Assembly: GCA_041082235.1 (NCBI GenBank)
Contig: JBDOIG010000149.1
Span: forward strand, 1 to 28,430
DNA length: 28,430 nt
Reading direction: 5' to 3'
From: CALJEL01 sp041082235
GTDB lineage: Bacteria > Nitrospirota > Thermodesulfovibrionia > Thermodesulfovibrionales > CALJEL01
Of this stretch, positions 5,742 through 14,039 are shown one piece after another. Below the pieces are notes generated by a model. The model made no database searches. It was not told where the DNA came from and was given only the letters and a program-made list of their open reading frames with translations. Within the stretch, counting starts at the first letter, position 1; each line of letters starts with the position of its first letter. Made by a program: the position numbers and the translations under genes.

Positions 5742-7884
5742 AGTACCACATCGTAAGGTTTTACAGAGCGGAGATAAAGCAAGCTTTACCCCGGTAAACT
5801 CCCGAAATATTTCACAGGAAGTAATAAAGTCACTTTTTAAAAAAAGGACTAAACCGCTAAGTTTTGAAGAAATCCTTTCCCTTCTTCATATTTCAAAGAA
5901 AAAAGCAAAACCTATCAAAAGACTCCTGAGTGAAATGGTAAAAAAAGGTGAACTTGTAAGAACAAGGAAAGGGCATTATGGCCCACCTGAAGAGATGAAC
6001 CTGGTGACCGGTTATTTTGAGGCCCACAGGGATTATGGTTTTGTTATTCCTGAAAAACCGGGTGAAAGGGATATCTTCATACCAGCCAGATTCAGTGGTG
6101 GTGCAATGGACAACGACAGGGTAATTGCAAGGATAGAAGAACCTGCAAGAAGGAGCGGGAGAATCATAAAGATACTTGAAAGGGTCCACACAAAAATTGC
6201 AGGTGTATTTGAATATGGGAGATACGGCTCCTTTGTAAGACCCAAAAACAGGAACCTCAACTTTGATATCTACATACCTCCCCAGGCACGAGGAGGGGCA
6301 AAAAGCAATGACCATGTAATAGCAGAGATAGTTCAGTATCCCACTGACTCAAGACCTCCTATTGGAAAGATAGTCAGGATATTAAAAAAGCCTGATACCC
6401 CAAGGGCTGAGATAGGCTCCATTATTGAAGAATTCAACCTTGAGGAGAAATTTCCCGAGCCTGTGAATGCTGAGGCAAGAGAGCTTATAAAAAGGCCTGT
6501 TGAGAGATCTCAGAGAAAGGACCTCACAGGCCTCACAACAGTAACAATTGACGGAGAGAATGCAAAGGATTTTGATGACGCTATATCTATAAAAAGAGTG
6601 AATGATGGCTATCTACTGTATGTTCACATCGCTGATGTGGGATATTTTGTACCATGGGATACACCACTGGATAAAGAAGCAAGAAAAAGAGGGACAAGTG
6701 TTTATTTTCCTGACAGGGCCATACCCATGCTTCCAAGGGAGCTTTCAGAAGATATATGCAGTCTTAAGCCAGCTGTAGAGCGTGCTGCCTTTACAGTGGA
6801 AATGCTTTTTAATGAAAAAGGTGAAATGCTCCATGCCAATTTCTATCCATCTATGATTAAAAGCAGGGCAAGGCTCACCTATACCTCTGTAAAAAGGGTA
6901 CTCATAGATAAAGAGCCATCAGAAAGAGCAAAATACAATTCACTTCTTCATTATCTTGAGCTTATGGAAGACCTAGCAAGACTCCTAAGGCGGAAGAGGA
7001 TGGAAAGAGGCAGTCTCGATTTTGACCTGCCAGAGCCAGAGGTAATACTTGATATTCAGGGAAGACCTGAAAACATTATAAAGGCAGAAAGGACCTTTGC
7101 CCATATACTCATAGAGGAATTCATGATTGCCGCCAATGAGGCAGTAGCAGAATATCTTGAGGGTCTTGGCTCTCCATGTCTTTACAGGATTCATGAAAAA
7201 CCGGATCCACTGAAGATGGAAGAACTTTCAAAGATTGTGAGGAATCTCACGGGCAAAAGACTCCTAAAGGCATCTTACTTTCCTTTACTCATAAAGGAGA
7301 TGAAAGGGACTCCACAGGAAGAACTTGTAAATTATATCCTTCTCAGGAGCCTCAAACAGGCGAGATACTCTCCTGACAATGTGGGACACTTTGGACTTGC
7401 CTCAAGGTGCTATACTCACTTCACATCACCGATCAGAAGATATCCTGACCTTGTTGTCCACAGAATACTCAGGGATGTCATCCTTCAAAGGATGGATGAT
7501 GATAAAATCAAACACCTTGAAGAGCTCCTTCCATTTATTGCCTTTCATTCCTCAAAGATGGAAAGACTTGCAGATGAGGCAGAAAGGACCGTGATAGATG
7601 CCATGAGGGTATGGTTTATGAAGGATAGGATTGGAGATGAATTCACAGGAAACATTATCTCCATAACACCCTATGGCATACGCGTCCGATTAAAGGACTT
7701 TTATGTTGAAGGATTTCTCCACGTCTCCTTCATGACTGATGACTTTTATGTATATGACGAAAGGTCACTCACATTGAGCGGCAGAAGGACCAAAAGGACA
7801 TTCAGACTCGGAGATGAATTAAAGGTGAGGATTGAAAGGATAGATGAAGTGGAGAGAGAGATTATTCTGGGAATAGTCCTGTAA
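5728..7884 (+). CDS. rnr: Ribonuclease R (3'-5' exoribonuclease)
   Basis: RNase R degrades structured RNA processively from the 3' end. The 718 residues show the canonical order: an N-terminal winged-helix region (about 28-90), cold-shock/OB domains (about 92-225), the RNB catalytic domain with KDFDDAISI at 280-288 (Asp281, Asp283 and Asp284 as metal ligands) and the HFTSPIRRYPDLVVHR signature near 565-580, then a C-terminal S1 domain (about 630-716). The usual Lys-rich tail after S1 is absent. The ATG overlaps aroB by 14 bases in another frame. It is the last gene of the 1938-7884 run; the next gene is separated by a 355-base gap. Confidence 0.96.
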   Translation: MPGPEVPHRKVLQSGDKASFTPVNSRNISQEVIKSLFKKRTKPLSFEEILSLLHISKKKAKPIKRLLSEMVKKGELVRTRKGHYGPPEEMNLVTGYFEAHRDYGFVIPEKPGERDIFIPARFSGGAMDNDRVIARIEEPARRSGRIIKILERVHTKIAGVFEYGRYGSFVRPKNRNLNFDIYIPPQARGGAKSNDHVIAEIVQYPTDSRPPIGKIVRILKKPDTPRAEIGSIIEEFNLEEKFPEPVNAEARELIKRPVERSQRKDLTGLTTVTIDGENAKDFDDAISIKRVNDGYLLYVHIADVGYFVPWDTPLDKEARKRGTSVYFPDRAIPMLPRELSEDICSLKPAVERAAFTVEMLFNEKGEMLHANFYPSMIKSRARLTYTSVKRVLIDKEPSERAKYNSLLHYLELMEDLARLLRRKRMERGSLDFDLPEPEVILDIQGRPENIIKAERTFAHILIEEFMIAANEAVAEYLEGLGSPCLYRIHEKPDPLKMEELSKIVRNLTGKRLLKASYFPLLIKEMKGTPQEELVNYILLRSLKQARYSPDNVGHFGLASRCYTHFTSPIRRYPDLVVHRILRDVILQRMDDDKIKHLEELLPFIAFHSSKMERLADEAERTVIDAMRVWFMKDRIGDEFTGNIISITPYGIRVRLKDFYVEGFLHVSFMTDDFYVYDERSLTLSGRRTKRTFRLGDELKVRIERIDEVEREIILGIVL

Positions 7885-7987
7885 ATTGATGATAGAATAA
7901 GGGGCAGATGCATTACCCCAGCGAATAATTGACCTTCTGGTGACCCTCTGCCAACTTTTTAATGACAATCTACGGTCATAAATTTCA

Positions 7988-8170
7988 CCCAAATTTGCTA
8001 TTAGAAACATTTCCTGATTATCGGGTATGCCTCAAAGCCTTTATAAAGCTCAAAGGGGCAGAGCTCAAAGGGGCGAAGCCCCTTTTATGTTTGGTAATGT
8101 TGATTAAAAAGTTTACATTAAGGTGTCGCAATAAAGTCTCTTCAGCATACCCCGTATCTGTCGGCAGTTT
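7988..8170 (+). repeat. Interspersed repeat, copy B (internally deleted, about 183 bp)
   Basis: Both ends match copies A (145-518) and C (17526-17892) almost base for base, but about 184 bp of the interior is missing. The junction lies in the 8-base word AAAGGGGC, which occurs at both ends of the missing segment in A and C, so the loss looks like recombination or slippage between short direct repeats. One hairpin (AAAGGGGC-GAA-GCCCCTTT, from about 8067) remains. It lies between rnr and the fadL-like gene. The rest of the 7885-8239 gap shows only a possible weak promoter (TATACT at 8217-8222). Confidence 0.85.
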
Positions 8171-8239
8171 GCGATCCTTACACGGGCTTGCTATATTTAC
8201 AAATGCTTGTTTAAACTATACTAAAAACAAGGGAGGTAA

Positions 8240-9545
8240 ATGATGAGATTAAAAGTCAAAGGGATTTTAATTGTTCTTGTAAGTGTAATAGTTTTTTCTG
8301 TGACTGATAGGAGCTATGGTGCTGGATTCAGTCTTATTGAACAGAGTGTAAGCGGTCTCGGTAATGCCTTCGCAGGTGGAGCAGCCTCTGCAGAGGATGC
8401 GACAACAATATTTTATAATCCAGCAGGTATGACAAGACTTGGCTCCCAGTTTGTAGCAGGATTCCATGTGGTGATGCCCTATGCAAAATTCAAGGTTGAT
8501 TCTGCAACAAGAGTAAATGGTTCTCCACTGGGTACAGAGGGGGGCGGAGATGCTGGCAAGACTGGCGTAGTTCCCAATTTATTATTATATGAATAAAATA
8601 ACGGACAAGTTCTTTTTTGGTCTTGGTATAAACTCACCCTTTGGCCTTTTTACTGAATATTCAAAGGACTGGGCGGGCAGATACCATGCAATTGAATCAG
8701 GTGTTAGGACAATTAATATCAATCCATCTTTGGCCCTTAGGGTGAATGATAAGCTGAGTGTAGGTTTCGGAGTCAATGCCATGTATATGAAGGCAAAGCT
8801 CACAAATGCTGTTGACCAGGCCCTTATAACAGGTGGGCTTGTTACTACAGATGGATATGCAGAGGTTGAAGGTGATAGCTGGGGATATGGGTTTAATTTT
8901 GGAGTAATCTATGAATTTAGTAAGGATACAAGGGCAGGAATCGCCTATCGTTCAGAGCTAAGCCAGCATCTTCAGGGCGACCTTAAGTTTGATGTGCATC
9001 CAGCACTTGGAGCAAATCCTGCTTTTCAGAATAGAGAAGTTAAAGCCAATATAGACCTTCCTGAAAGCCTCTCATTCAGTGTATATCACAACATTACTGA
9101 GAGATTAGCCATTATGGCAGATATTACATGGACAAACTGGAACACCTTTAATGAGATAAGGATTAAAAATATGGATGGCTCTACCGCATCTGTTACAACA
9201 ACAAACTGGAAAGATAGCTACAGATATTCCCTCGGGCTCACATACTCTGCAGAAAAGACAAGGTACAGATTCGGTGTTGCCTATGACCAGACACCAATCC
9301 CTGATGCTGAACACAGGACACCGAGAATCCCTGATGAATCAAGGACATGGCTGGCTGCTGGCTTTGGATATTCCTTTTCAAAGAACTTTAATCTTGATAT
9401 CGGAGGTGCCTATCTATTTGTCAAAGATCCCCATATAAATAAAGTGGCAACCCCGACAAATGAGAACAATTTAAGAGGGAATCTCAAGGGAACCTATGAT
9501 GCGAATGTAAAGATTCTGAGTGCACAGGTTGCCTGGATATTCTAA
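8240..9545 (+). pseudogene. FadL/OmpP1-family outer-membrane transporter, frameshifted
   Basis: FadL-family proteins are 14-stranded outer-membrane barrels that take up long-chain fatty acids or other hydrophobic compounds. The first frame (from 8240, ribosome binding site GGGAGG) encodes a signal peptide ending near SYG-A and the family N-terminus AGFSLIEQSVSGLGNAFAGG and FYNPAGMTRL, continuing to VVPNLLLY. It then stops at 8594-8596. The rest of the barrel (FGLGINSPFGL, WAGRYHAIES, to the C-terminal aromatic residue of VAWIF) continues one frame over from about 8589 to 9545. Removing one T in the TTATTATTATAT tract at 8581-8590 rejoins the frames. This is a recent mutation, phase variation or a sequencing error. 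Together the parts would make about 434 residues. The acyl-CoA synthetase starts on the next base. Confidence 0.85.
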
Positions 9546-11084
9546 ATGCTTCTGCACACTCACTTTATAAGGATAGCAAAGCAAAAAGGTAGCAAGCTTG
9601 CTTTCATAGACAGGACTGCAGACAAAAAAATTACTTATTCAAAGGCCCTCATCGCTTCTCTGATACTTGCCCAGAAATTCAGGAGATTTGATGAGGGTTT
9701 TATTGGCATAATGCTTCCAAACTCTGCTGGTTGCGGCCTTTCTATACTGGGTGCAGTTATAAGCGGAAAGACACCTGTAATGATTAACTATTCAACAGGT
9801 GCTGCCCAGAATGCAAGGTATGCCCAGAAAAAGTGTGATTTCTCCACAATAATAACCTCAAGGTCATTTCTTGAAAAGATTAATTGCCCCTTTGTAGATG
9901 GCATGGTTTTCCTTGAAGATATAATGGACGGCATTACATTCACAGATAAATTAAAGGCAGCCTTTCTTTCAAGACTTCCTGTTTCATGGCTTTTAAGATT
10001 GATCCACAGGGGAGATCCGGATGACAATATTGTGATACTTTTTACAAGCGGCAGTGAAAAAGACCCAAAGGCGGTCCAGCTCACCCACAGGAATATCATC
10101 TCAAACATTAAAGGCTTCAGCAAGGTTATGGGTTTAAAAGAAGGTGATGTGATGATGGCAAACCTGCCCTATTTCCATGTCTTTGGCTTGAATGTAAATT
10201 TCTGGACTCCTCTTTATCATGGCATGACCATTGTTACCTATGCAAATCCTCTTGACTACAGGATGATCTGTAATTGTGTAAGAGAAGAAAAGGTTACTAT
10301 AATGGCTGGGACACCGAGTTTTCTCTGGGGTTATCTAAGGAAATCAGAGCCAGGAGATTTCTCAACCCTCAGGATTGTAGTAAGCGGTGCAGACAGATGC
10401 CCGGAGGATCTTAGAAAGGCCTTTTATGAAAGGCATGGTTTGACACTCTATGAAGGATATGGAACCACAGAGACATCCCCTGTTATATCAGTAAATACAC
10501 CGGAACATAATAGGCCGGGTAGTGTTGGGAAAGTCCTTCCAAATGTAGAAGTCAGCATAGAAAACTACGAAACAGGAGAGCTCTGTCGTCCGGGAGAGAT
10601 TGGAAGGATTATGGTTAAGGGTGACCTTGTGATGAAGGGTTATCTTGATGACTTTGAAGAAACCTCATTAAGGATAAGACACGGATGGTATGACACAGGA
10701 GATATGGGTTATCTTGATGAGGATGGATTTCTCTGGCATTGTGGAAGGTTGAGAAGATTCGTAAAGATAGGTGGTGAGATGGTCTCTCTTGTAAGGGTTG
10801 AGGATATGTTAAAGGATCTCCTTCCAGAGGATGTGGAATGCTGTGTTGTGGATATCCCGGATGCAACGAAGGGAGTTAAGATCGTTGCTGCTGTTACAAA
10901 AGAGATTAATGAAAAACATATCCTTAAACAGATGGCGGCACAACTTCCAAATATTGCCCTTCCAAAACAATTTGTTATTATAGATGAACTTCCCAGGATG
11001 GGTAGTGGAAAGGTTGACTTCAGGAGAGTCTGCCAGGTCGTTCGAGAGATGCTCCACAGCGGTATTAAGACAAAGGCCTTTTAG
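9546..11084 (+). CDS. AMP-forming acyl-CoA / acyl-ACP synthetase
   Basis: This 512-residue ANL-superfamily enzyme activates a carboxylic acid as an acyl-adenylate. It has the ATP-binding TSGSEKDPKAVQLTH (167-181), the YEGYGTTETSPV motif (about 300-311), the hinge-region GWYDTGDMGYLDEDG followed by GRLRRFVKIGGEMV, and a C-terminal GSGKVDF with the catalytic lysine. The NYSTGAAQNARYAQKKC and IITSRSFLEK stretches resemble the acyl-ACP synthetase half of Aas more than typical FadD. The usual G in PKG is Ala176 here. Immediate contact with the FadL-type gene (stop, then ATG with no gap) suggests uptake-coupled activation of exogenous fatty acids. The exact substrate and acceptor (CoA or ACP) are not determined. 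Confidence 0.88.
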   Translation: MLLHTHFIRIAKQKGSKLAFIDRTADKKITYSKALIASLILAQKFRRFDEGFIGIMLPNSAGCGLSILGAVISGKTPVMINYSTGAAQNARYAQKKCDFSTIITSRSFLEKINCPFVDGMVFLEDIMDGITFTDKLKAAFLSRLPVSWLLRLIHRGDPDDNIVILFTSGSEKDPKAVQLTHRNIISNIKGFSKVMGLKEGDVMMANLPYFHVFGLNVNFWTPLYHGMTIVTYANPLDYRMICNCVREEKVTIMAGTPSFLWGYLRKSEPGDFSTLRIVVSGADRCPEDLRKAFYERHGLTLYEGYGTTETSPVISVNTPEHNRPGSVGKVLPNVEVSIENYETGELCRPGEIGRIMVKGDLVMKGYLDDFEETSLRIRHGWYDTGDMGYLDEDGFLWHCGRLRRFVKIGGEMVSLVRVEDMLKDLLPEDVECCVVDIPDATKGVKIVAAVTKEINEKHILKQMAAQLPNIALPKQFVIIDELPRMGSGKVDFRRVCQVVREMLHSGIKTKAF

Positions 11085-11217
11085 CCTTTCAATAGTGGAG
11101 GCAAAAATTTTACGCCTCCTGACATTATAAAGGAAAGGCAGAGACACGAGGACGCTGTAGATTGCCCATAGAATGTATCAGGTCACGATGAAATAAAATG
11201 GGCGAGCCTGATTTTCT

Positions 11218-11287
11218 ATTGAGGACGTAGTCCTTCAAAGAGTATATATTTAATCCTGTTTTTAAAAGGACATAGCCCCTTGAAGGC
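11218..11287 (+). repeat. Decayed fragment of the interior of the A/C repeat
   Basis: The stretch from ATTGAGGAC through GTCCTTCAA to AAAAGGACATAGCCCCTT follows, in order and spacing, the third and fourth hairpins of copies A and C, but with many substitutions and broken pairing. It lies in the 302-base gap 11085-11386. Elsewhere in that gap, a 6-bp stem GGAGGC / GCCTCC (about 11096-11118) just after the acyl synthetase may serve as its terminator; nothing else is recognised apart from the resB promoter. Confidence 0.5.
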
Positions 11288-11328
11288 TGCTATTGCTACT
11301 ACAGAACCCTGTGGGAAGTTTAATGATG

Positions 11329-11358
11329 TTGCAATATTTTTTAACTAACCTGTAAAAT
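11329..11358 (+). promoter_or_regulatory. Promoter of resB-ccsA
   Basis: TTGCAA (11329-11334) and TAAAAT (11353-11358) are separated by 18 bases and lie 28 bases upstream of the resB start, with an AAGGAAGG ribosome binding site between. Confidence 0.5.
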
Positions 11359-11386
11359 AATTAAAAATATCTTAAGGAAGGATTTT

Positions 11387-12904
11387 ATGGAACAGAAAAA
11401 GACCTTTGTTGACAGGATATGGGACTTCTTTACCTCCATTAAGCTTGCCATTGTCCTTTTTCTCCTGATTGCCCTTACATCAATAGTGGGTACCATAATA
11501 GAACAGAGGGCTGAGCCACAGAAAAATATAGAGATTCTTTCAAGGCTCTTCGGTCCTGATATTGCTCCAACCCTTTACAGTATTCTGGATACACTTCAGT
11601 TTACAGACATGTATCATTCCTGGTGGTTTGTAAGTCTTCTGATGCTTTTTGCTGCAAATCTTATTATATGTTCCCTTGATAGACTACCGAAGGTCTTCAG
11701 GATTGTAAGGGAAGAAATGAAACCTCTTCCTGAAGAGATATTCTCAGCATTACCGGTAAGAAAAGAGATCTCACTAAACAAAAAAATTGATAATATCAAG
11801 CCAACACTTATGGATGTCCTCAAAAGACATGGCTTCAATCTTAAAGAAGACAGTGCATCAGGACAGCTTTTTTCTCAAAGGGGTGCCTTTTCAAGGCTTG
11901 GAGTCTATATTACACACCTCAGTATCCTCATAATTCTTACAGGTGCCCTGGTTGGGATATTCTTTGGTTTTAAAGGATTCCTTAATATAAGAGAGGGTAT
12001 GACCTATTCAGTGGCATTCAGGGGAGGCATGAACTGGAGTGCTCAGGATGAATCGATGGTAGAGAATTTAATTACTTTAATGAATAAGGCCAGGGGTAAT
12101 ATAGAGGAGGCCGCAAGGCTCATGAATACAACACCGCAGGAACTGAGGAAAACATTAAGATACTATGGGATAGAGCCTCTTGGTTTTGAGGTGGAATGCA
12201 GGGATTTTGAGGTGGAGTTTTATGGCAATTCAGACATGCCCAAGGAATATAAGAGCCTTCTTGTGGTGAGGGATAAAGACAGAAGTTTTGATAAATGGAT
12301 AGAGGTTAATGATCCCCTGAAATATAAGGGTTATACATTTTATCAGTCAAGTTATGGCACGTGGCCCGGCGTAAGAGGTATATTCAGATTTCGCTACATT
12401 GATAAAAATGGTAATGCTGTAGAAAAGACCGTAGCCCCTCTTGAGGATTTTGAGCTTCCAGGCGGCCTCAGGGCAAAGGTCGTTGATTTCAGCCCTGCCC
12501 TTGCCTTTGATGAGACAGGAAGACCTTTTACCTATGCTGACCAGATGAATAACCCAGCAGTACTTGTGGAATTCAACAGGAAAGAACTGAACAGGTGGAT
12601 TCTCAAGAGATATCCCCAGACATGGCAATTACCTGATGGCTCAACACTACAGTTTGCTGACTACTGGGGAGTTCAGTATACAGGTCTTCAGGTAAGACGT
12701 GACCCTGGTGTGTGGCTCGTATATCTTGGATGCATCATAATGGCAATAGGACTTTATATTACATTTTTCATAAGTCATAAGAGGATATGGCTCAGGCTTG
12801 TGCCGGCGAAGAATGGTACAAGGGTTCTCATAGGTGGTTCTGTAAGCCGTAACAGGGAGGCCTTTGAAAGGCATATTGAGCGCATAATAAAGGAGGTACA
12901 ATAA
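11387..12904 (+). CDS. resB: Cytochrome c biogenesis protein ResB (Ccs1)
   Basis: ResB and CcsA together form the System II heme transporter and cytochrome c synthase that attaches heme to CxxCH motifs on the outer face of the inner membrane. The 505 residues show the family N-terminus (IWDFFTSIKLAIVLFLLIAL TSIVGTII), membrane segments at about 16-36, 78-95, 172-193 and 440-460, and a large extracytoplasmic region between the third and fourth with motifs such as KGYTFYQSSYG. The ribosome binding site AAGGAAGG is strong. Its stop codon is immediately followed by the ccsA start. Confidence 0.95.
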   Translation: MEQKKTFVDRIWDFFTSIKLAIVLFLLIALTSIVGTIIEQRAEPQKNIEILSRLFGPDIAPTLYSILDTLQFTDMYHSWWFVSLLMLFAANLIICSLDRLPKVFRIVREEMKPLPEEIFSALPVRKEISLNKKIDNIKPTLMDVLKRHGFNLKEDSASGQLFSQRGAFSRLGVYITHLSILIILTGALVGIFFGFKGFLNIREGMTYSVAFRGGMNWSAQDESMVENLITLMNKARGNIEEAARLMNTTPQELRKTLRYYGIEPLGFEVECRDFEVEFYGNSDMPKEYKSLLVVRDKDRSFDKWIEVNDPLKYKGYTFYQSSYGTWPGVRGIFRFRYIDKNGNAVEKTVAPLEDFELPGGLRAKVVDFSPALAFDETGRPFTYADQMNNPAVLVEFNRKELNRWILKRYPQTWQLPDGSTLQFADYWGVQYTGLQVRRDPGVWLVYLGCIIMAIGLYITFFISHKRIWLRLVPAKNGTRVLIGGSVSRNREAFERHIERIIKEVQ

Positions 12905-14017
12905 ATGACTTCATCTCAATTCTTTGGAATAGCCACTATCTTATATATACTTGCCATGGTTGCCTATATAAGTTATTTAGCCTTCAGAAATAATGGCATA
13001 GGAATGATAGCAACCACAATAACGGTGGCGGGTTTTATAGCACAGACCATTGCTTTTTTTATGAGATGGAATGACTTCTATCATCTACTTGAAGACACAG
13101 GCGTTATTAAATCACCTGTTCAGGGGATAATAAGGGCTATACCTGTTACAAATCTATATGAGTCACTGATATTTTTTGTATGGTGTCTTATACTTGCCTA
13201 TCTTGTAATTGAATGGAGATACAAAAACAGGTCTTTTGGAGCCTTCATTACACCGATCGCTGCACTTGCCCTTGCATTTATTGAGATGTCAGGTATGTCA
13301 AAGGAGATACAGCCCCTTGTACCAGCTCTTCAGAGTAACTGGCTTCTTGCCCATGTGATGATGAGTTTCATATCTTATTCTTTATTTGCTGTTTCTTTTG
13401 CAACGGCCACCATGTACCTTATTACTACAACTGATAAAAAAAATGAGCCCGCTTATATCTTCTGGGTAATTACATCTGGCCTTACATTAATACTTCTTGT
13501 GGCCATGGGTATTGATTATTTTGTATTCAGGGTTGGAAGACCTGATATACTTTTTAAAAAGGGTCTTCTCTTTAAAGCCACTTTTCTTAATGAAAATACC
13601 TTTGTCTCCCTGTTCAGTTTTGCAGCAGCCCTGATTGTACTTCTTGGCCTCTGGAGATACGGGTATCTAATAAAGCATATAATTCAGTCAATGAATATTA
13701 GCTCTGAGATGCTTGATGAGATAACCTATAAGGCCATAGCAATAGGTTTTCCTATTTTTACTCTCGGAGGTCTTATATTTGGCGCCATATGGGCTGATCA
13801 GGCATGGGGTGTTTACTGGTCATGGGACCCGAAGGAGACATGGTCACTTATTACATGGTTTATCTATGCCTTTTATCTCCATTCAAGACTTTTAAGGGGC
13901 TGGAGGGGAAGAAAGATTGCTGTTGTGGCTTCTCTTGGATTTGTGGCGGTTATATTCACTTATCTTGGGGTTAATCTCCTCTTAAGCGGTCTTCATGCTT
14001 ATGGAGGGTTAAAATAA
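12905..14017 (+). CDS. ccsA: Cytochrome c biogenesis protein CcsA (ResC)
   Basis: CcsA is the heme-handling partner of ResB. The 370-residue polytopic protein carries the Trp-rich WWD-type motif WGVYWSWDPKETW at 301-313 and the flanking histidines typical of heme ligands, His150 (LLAHVMMSF) and His326 (YAFYLHSRL). About eight or nine hydrophobic segments are visible. The ribosome binding site AAGGAGGT (12890-12897) lies inside the end of resB, and the two genes abut with no spacing, so they are one translational unit. A polar segment around residues 205-232 is a possible lineage-specific insertion. Confidence 0.95.
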   Translation: MTSSQFFGIATILYILAMVAYISYLAFRNNGIGMIATTITVAGFIAQTIAFFMRWNDFYHLLEDTGVIKSPVQGIIRAIPVTNLYESLIFFVWCLILAYLVIEWRYKNRSFGAFITPIAALALAFIEMSGMSKEIQPLVPALQSNWLLAHVMMSFISYSLFAVSFATATMYLITTTDKKNEPAYIFWVITSGLTLILLVAMGIDYFVFRVGRPDILFKKGLLFKATFLNENTFVSLFSFAAALIVLLGLWRYGYLIKHIIQSMNISSEMLDEITYKAIAIGFPIFTLGGLIFGAIWADQAWGVYWSWDPKETWSLITWFIYAFYLHSRLLRGWRGRKIAVVASLGFVAVIFTYLGVNLLLSGLHAYGGLK

Positions 14018-14039
14018 GAACATTGAAACGGGTTAAGGG

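Noticed and set aside
7962..8243. Plus-strand 93-residue frame across repeat B
   Set aside because: It is made of repeat sequence, has no family resemblance or ribosome binding site, and runs into the real fadL-type start.
8589..9545. Second FadL half as an independent gene with its own ATG
   Set aside because: It lacks a signal peptide and the N-terminal barrel strands, which are supplied in order by the preceding frame; a frameshift explains both.
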